Positions 14,193 through 17,586 of a stretch of DNA of 17,586 bases are shown here, in pieces. The notes under the pieces are model-generated. The model saw only the letters and a program-made list of their open reading frames with translations, made no database searches and was not told the origin of the DNA. The stretch is from CAYXRK01 sp964467615 (GTDB lineage Bacteria; Hydrogenedentota; Hydrogenedentia; Hydrogenedentales; GCA-2746185). The position numbers and the translations under genes are program-made. The DNA is taken from contig CAYXRK010000096.1 of NCBI GenBank assembly GCA_964467615.1, forward strand, positions 1 through 17,586, read 5' to 3'. Every line of letters starts with the position of its first letter. The stretch's first letter is position 1.

Positions 14193-14960
14193 ATGCTGCT
14201 TGTCATGGACGTGGGAAACTCGAATACCGTCGTGGGCCTGTACGACGGCGATGAACTCGCCGGTCATTGGCGGATGGTGACAACCCAATACCGCACCAGC
14301 GACGAAATTCGCGTGATACTCACGATGATGCTCCAGCAGGACGGGTTCTCACGGGATGACGTGACCGGCGCGTGCATATCGAGCGTGGTGCCGCAATTGA
14401 ACATGGCGCTCAATCAAATGTGTCGCGATGGCTTCGACGTGGGACCGATCTCGATTGAGCCCGGCATCAAGACGGGGCTCAAGCTGCAAACGGAGAACCC
14501 CAAGGAAGTGGGCGCGGACCGGATCGTGAACGCCGTCGCGGCCATCGAGGAGCACGAGGGCCCGCTCATCATCATCGACTTCGGCACGGCCACGACGTTT
14601 GACTACATTACGGAGAACCGCGAGTACCGTGGCGGCGTCATCGTGCCTGGAATCCAGATATCGGCCGATGCCCTATTCGAGCGTTGCGCCAAGCTGCCGC
14701 GCGTCGAGGTTTCCGTTCCGCCCACAGTCATCGGCCGCGACACCGTCTCGAACATCCGCTCCGGCCTGACGTATGGTTACGCGGACATGGTGGATGGGCT
14801 CGTGCGACGGATGAACACCGAGACCGGCAGCGAGTCTACTGTCATCGCCACGGGTGGGCTCGCGCCGGTCATCGCCGACGTCAGCGAAATGATTCAGATT
14901 GTCGATCCGCTGTTGTGCCTCAAGGGACTGCGTTTGGTCTATCTCAAGAACCAGAAGTGA
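14193..14960 (+). CDS. coaX: Type III pantothenate kinase
   Basis: A 255-residue enzyme of normal family length. Phosphate-binding DVGNSNT is at 6-12. GADRIVNAVAA and IIDFGTATTFDYI supply the pantothenate and ATP sites, and VIATGGLAPVIAD lies near the C-terminus. These are the conserved ASKHA-fold motifs of CoaX, which phosphorylates pantothenate in the first step of coenzyme A synthesis, needs a monovalent cation and is not inhibited by CoA. It starts 5 bases after birA and is probably co-translated with it. It ends 25 bases from the convergent MutS-like gene, with no clear terminator hairpin between them. Confidence 0.97.
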   Translation: MLLVMDVGNSNTVVGLYDGDELAGHWRMVTTQYRTSDEIRVILTMMLQQDGFSRDDVTGACISSVVPQLNMALNQMCRDGFDVGPISIEPGIKTGLKLQTENPKEVGADRIVNAVAAIEEHEGPLIIIDFGTATTFDYITENREYRGGVIVPGIQISADALFERCAKLPRVEVSVPPTVIGRDTVSNIRSGLTYGYADMVDGLVRRMNTETGSESTVIATGGLAPVIADVSEMIQIVDPLLCLKGLRLVYLKNQK

Positions 14961-14985
14961 CGTCCCGCATCCGCGTTCGTCGGCT

Positions 14986-16812
14986 TCAGACTCGAAGCCC
15001 GATACTCCGCATGAGTTCGAGCGCGTTGCTTTTCTGCACGACCCCCGGGCGCATCTGATAGTCGAATGACAGTTTTCCGTCTTCGAGATGGTCTTCAAAG
15101 TGTACGTTCTCGATACCTCCCTGCGAGCCCTGCGCGATACTCGTGAGCGCGAGGTCATGCGTCGTCACGAGACCAATCGCGCCCGCATCGACAAGACCTT
15201 TGACTACCGCAGCCGCCCCGATGCCTCGGTCGTGCGAGTTGGTCCCCGCAAAGATTTCGTCCAGCAAGAACAAGAGCGGCCGACCGGAGTCCTGTAGCTT
15301 GGTGATTTCCCGTAACCGGGTGATCTCCGCGTAGAACCTTGAGGCCCCTTCGTGTACGTCATCTTCGATGCGGATCGTTGCCCCGATATCGAGTGGCGCG
15401 ATGCGTAGAGACTTTGCCCGCACGGGCGCACCCGCGTTGGCCAGCACGGCGTTGAGGCCCACGGCGCGCAACAGCGTACTCTTCCCGGACATATTCGAGC
15501 CGCTCACGATGAGGCAGCGCGTTGCGCTCCCGAGCATGACGTTATTGCGCACACAACTCCGTTCGGGGATTAGCGGATGCCCCAGGTCCTCGGCGTCATA
15601 CGTAGCGCCCCCATCGACGATGTCGGGGAACGGGTCATTGGGCCGCTCGTAGGCGTACCCCGCAAGTGACGTCAGCGCCTCCCAGGTCCCAAGCGCGTCG
15701 AGCCAGCCCGCCACCCGGTGGCCGTGGCGTTTGCGCCACCCGTCCAATACGTAGGCCCACTGGATTTTCCATTGCAGCGCAAACGCGACTGGCGCGAAAA
15801 GTTGGTTGTTCGACGCGTCCATCCATTCGATCGCTTTTTGGAGCGAGCGGACAGCTTCCGGCGCCGAGACGCCCTCGGCCCGAATCGCCTCGCGCAAATC
15901 ACGGAGAAGCGGCGCAGTTACAGACTCTTCCTCGATACGTTCGAGGACGGATGCGATGAGCCGCAGATGGTTCAGGTGTGCTTCAACTGCGTGCGTGGCG
16001 TCGGCGACTGCACCGCGCAATACGCGCGCAACCAATATTTCGACGAGTACAACGACGAAGAACGGAAAAGCCGGGAAGGGCGTAGTTGCCCAAACCGTTG
16101 CCGAAATGACGGCCGCTGCCGCCAAGCCCCGAGCAAGCCAAAGCGGGGCACGAGATCGAAACGCGCCCGGGCCCTCGGCCCAGTCCGACAACGCCGTGGG
16201 CGAGACAATGGCGCGAACGTCTTGGCCGAGCACCGCAACGTCCTCGCGCAAATCCAGCCGATTTCGCAATTCTTCGATCGCGGCCTGCCTGCTGCGAATC
16301 TCCGGCGGTCCGGCTGCCGCACTCAGCCATTTCGCAAGCGTTTCTTCCCCTGATCGAGTGCGGGCGATGCACAGCAGCTCGAACAAGGAGCCGACGCCAA
16401 AGAGATCCAGATCGCGCGCGAACAAATGGGAACTGGCGGCATACACGTCGCCAGGGATGCCGTGACCGCGCCATTCGCCGTGTATGCGACGAAGGCCGTC
16501 TTCGTAGAACTTCGCGGCGCGTTCCGCGAGAAGCTTGTCGCGTTCGACGCGCTCGTGCCGGATAGCCGCGATGAAGAAAGCCAGGGCCGGGACCGTGCAA
16601 ACGAAGTACCCACGGGTATCGCCGTAGCGCCAGACGAGCGCGGCAACTATCACCGCGGCCGCGAAAAACAGCAGACGAAGATTGGAAAGGATTCCGCTCT
16701 GGCGCTCGCACGAAGCAACGCGCGCCCGCCGCGCTGCCGCGCGTCGTTCGTACTCACTCGCCGGGTCCGACTGCGAAGTCATCGTGTTACCAATCGGACC
16801 GACCGTACCCAT
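14986..16812 (-). CDS. Membrane-anchored MutS-like ATPase
   Basis: A 608-residue protein of the MutS superfamily. Probable transmembrane segments lie near 45-62 and 69-86 and again near 230-270. The core lever/clamp-like helices follow, and the C-terminal MutS ATPase domain V carries Walker A GSNMSGKST, LLFLLDEIF as Walker B and GTNSHDRG as signature, with TTHDLALT beyond. The mismatch-recognition domain I (Phe-x-Glu) is absent, so a role in mismatch repair is doubtful. These membrane MutS homologues are widespread and uncharacterised. The ATG at 16812 lies 4 bases after the stop of the HTH-receiver gene and lacks its own Shine-Dalgarno, suggesting translational coupling. An in-frame ATG at 16782 is an alternative. 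Confidence 0.9.
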   Translation of the reverse strand: MGTVGPIGNTMTSQSDPASEYERRAAARRARVASCERQSGILSNLRLLFFAAAVIVAALVWRYGDTRGYFVCTVPALAFFIAAIRHERVERDKLLAERAAKFYEDGLRRIHGEWRGHGIPGDVYAASSHLFARDLDLFGVGSLFELLCIARTRSGEETLAKWLSAAAGPPEIRSRQAAIEELRNRLDLREDVAVLGQDVRAIVSPTALSDWAEGPGAFRSRAPLWLARGLAAAAVISATVWATTPFPAFPFFVVVLVEILVARVLRGAVADATHAVEAHLNHLRLIASVLERIEEESVTAPLLRDLREAIRAEGVSAPEAVRSLQKAIEWMDASNNQLFAPVAFALQWKIQWAYVLDGWRKRHGHRVAGWLDALGTWEALTSLAGYAYERPNDPFPDIVDGGATYDAEDLGHPLIPERSCVRNNVMLGSATRCLIVSGSNMSGKSTLLRAVGLNAVLANAGAPVRAKSLRIAPLDIGATIRIEDDVHEGASRFYAEITRLREITKLQDSGRPLLFLLDEIFAGTNSHDRGIGAAAVVKGLVDAGAIGLVTTHDLALTSIAQGSQGGIENVHFEDHLEDGKLSFDYQMRPGVVQKSNALELMRSIGLRV

Positions 16813-16816
16813 GCGA

Positions 16817-17395
16817 CTACGTCGCGTCGACGCCGACCCTGGCCAATGCGCGGCGCAAATCGTCCGGCGAGAACGGCTTCTGCAGGCACATCTCCGCGCC
16901 CAACTCGACGATGCGCTTTGCCACGTTATCCTCGTAGTATCCCGTCATGGCGATGACCTTGGTTCGGACGCCGTCACTGGATTGCTTGATGCGCCGGCAC
17001 ACTTCATACCCGTCGACACCGGGCAGCCGGATGTCTAGAAAGACGACATCGGGACGAAACAAAGCGACTTGGTGTCCCGCGTCGTACCCGTCCATCGCCG
17101 CCTCGATTTGGAACGGGTGATCGAGACGCTCGATGAACCGCCGAATCACCGAGATAACCGCCTTTTCATCATCCACGATCAACACTTTCGTGGACTGCTC
17201 GTCGAGGTCCCTGTGGATCGGAATCCCGTTCTCGCGCAGGAAGCGAAGTAAATCTTCCCGGCGAATTCGCCGATGGCCACCAGGTGTTTTGAACACCGTG
17301 ATTTTGCCCGCCTCGGCCCATTTCCGAATGGTGTCCGCCGTCACGTGGCAATACGTCGCAACCTCGGAGGTGCTAAAAGACTGTCTCGATTCCAT
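16817..17395 (-). CDS. Response regulator with MerR/excisionase-type HTH and receiver domain
   Basis: A 192-residue protein. Residues ~6-55 are a MerR/excisionase-like winged helix (FSTSEVATYCHVTADTIRKWAEAGKI, then FKTPGGHRRIRREDLLRFL). Residues ~68-190 are a receiver domain: D75/D76, phospho-acceptor D121 (VVFLDI), and the lysine of LQKPF. The order DNA-binding then receiver is the reverse of most response regulators. It presumably binds DNA under control of an unidentified histidine kinase. I chose the ATG at 17395; a TTG at 17410 is possible. It heads an operon with the membrane MutS-like gene 4 bases downstream, implying a shared function, and a direct repeat upstream (17454-17484) might be its site. 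Confidence 0.88.
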   Translation of the reverse strand: MESRQSFSTSEVATYCHVTADTIRKWAEAGKITVFKTPGGHRRIRREDLLRFLRENGIPIHRDLDEQSTKVLIVDDEKAVISVIRRFIERLDHPFQIEAAMDGYDAGHQVALFRPDVVFLDIRLPGVDGYEVCRRIKQSSDGVRTKVIAMTGYYEDNVAKRIVELGAEMCLQKPFSPDDLRRALARVGVDAT

Positions 17396-17453
17396 CGGTA
17401 AATCGCCCAAGTAAATCCGTTAAACACACCAAATCCATAAACTACAGCGCTTT

Positions 17454-17484
17454 TGCGCAAAGTGCGTAATTCCCGTGCGCAAAG
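17454..17484. promoter_or_regulatory. Direct repeat TGCGCAAAG, 22-base period
   Basis: TGCGCAAAG occurs at 17454-17462 and again at 17476-17484, exactly 22 bases apart, about two helical turns, 60-90 bases upstream of the HTH-receiver gene. Same-face spacing and position suit an operator for a dimeric or paired regulator, possibly the downstream protein itself. This is inference only. Confidence 0.4.
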
Positions 17485-17520
17485 ACAATCGGGGGACTGC
17501 AGCCAGGCACTACGTTGCGA

Positions 17521-17586
17521 TGGAGCTGGAACGGGGAATCGAACCCCGGACCTCATCATTACGAGTGATGCGCTCTACCAACTGAG
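17521..17586 (-). tRNA. tRNA-Thr (anticodon CGT), 5' end cut by window edge
   Basis: The minus strand reads CTCAGTTGGTAGAGC as the D arm, CATCA-CTCGTAA-TGATG as the anticodon arm with anticodon CGT (reads ACG, threonine), CGGGG-TTCGATT-CCCCG as the T arm, and TTCCAGC plus T and an encoded CCA end. About 10 bases of the 5' acceptor and D arm lie outside the window. All visible stems pair perfectly. Confidence 0.93.

Noticed and set aside
15718..16465. Two plus-strand open frames of 211 and 219 codons
   Set aside because: Antisense to the membrane MutS-like gene, with arginine/serine-rich low-information sequence typical of GC-rich shadows.
17505..17520. GGCAC...TTGC sigma-54-like promoter on the plus strand
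   Set aside because: The GG-to-GC spacing is one base too short and it would read antisense into the tRNA gene.
1..17586. CRISPR arrays, insertion sequences, integrases or prophage genes
   Set aside because: No regularly spaced repeats, transposase motifs, phage genes or flanking inverted repeats were seen anywhere in the window.

Overview
The window reads as chromosomal DNA of a moderately GC-rich, probably Gram-negative environmental bacterium. I cannot name the phylum. A dispersed CACGAA-type 9-bp repeat, a MerR-type HTH fused to a receiver domain, and a membrane-anchored MutS-like protein would fit a PVC-like or Hydrogenedentota-like lineage; this is a low-confidence inference. Most genes are ordinary housekeeping or accessory genes. 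Toxin-antitoxin-like genes are scattered among them, and one short cluster of small genes looks undescribed.

Layout. 1-482 (-): start of a 3-hydroxyacyl-CoA dehydrogenase cut by the window edge. 616-1154 (-): parDE-like toxin-antitoxin pair. 1203-1955 (-): metallo-beta-lactamase-fold hydrolase. 2089-2514 (+): NikR-type nickel regulator with all four expected nickel ligands. 2516-3973 (-): two-gene ECF41 operon (carboxymuconolactone decarboxylase-like protein, then an ECF41 sigma factor), preceded by a near-perfect ECF41 target promoter. 4030-4357: gene-free stretch with a repeat remnant and a hairpin. 4358-5252 (+): three paralogous 47-54 aa proteins and one orphan addiction-module antitoxin-like gene. 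5355-6772 (+): ECF sigma factor, anti-sigma factor and a YbjQ-family gene. 6870-8908 (+): family 2 glycosyltransferase and epoxide hydrolase. 8935-11845 (+): NtrC-type sigma-54 activator and a CobA-HemD fusion. 11988-13403 (+): RES-domain protein with AT-richer sequence, then a DUF1569 protein. 13453-14960 (+): birA and coaX. 14986-17395 (-): HTH-receiver response regulator and membrane MutS-like ATPase in one operon. 17521-17586 (-): tRNA-Thr(CGT), truncated at the window edge.

How the parts work together. Two sigma systems are self-contained: ECF41, with its regulatory C-terminal domain and its own target gene, and a conventional ECF sigma/anti-sigma pair. birA and coaX are cofactor genes (biotin attachment, CoA synthesis). 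The NtrC-type regulator has no kinase beside it.

The most unusual feature is the set of three small proteins at 4358-5252. They share an N-terminus M-[KN]-H-L-[KR]-x-V-[ST]-x-Q and a C-terminal C-[PS]-E-[LI] ... F-[EQ]-x6-C pattern, and each has its own Shine-Dalgarno sequence. The second lies where the toxin gene would normally follow the antitoxin-like gene.
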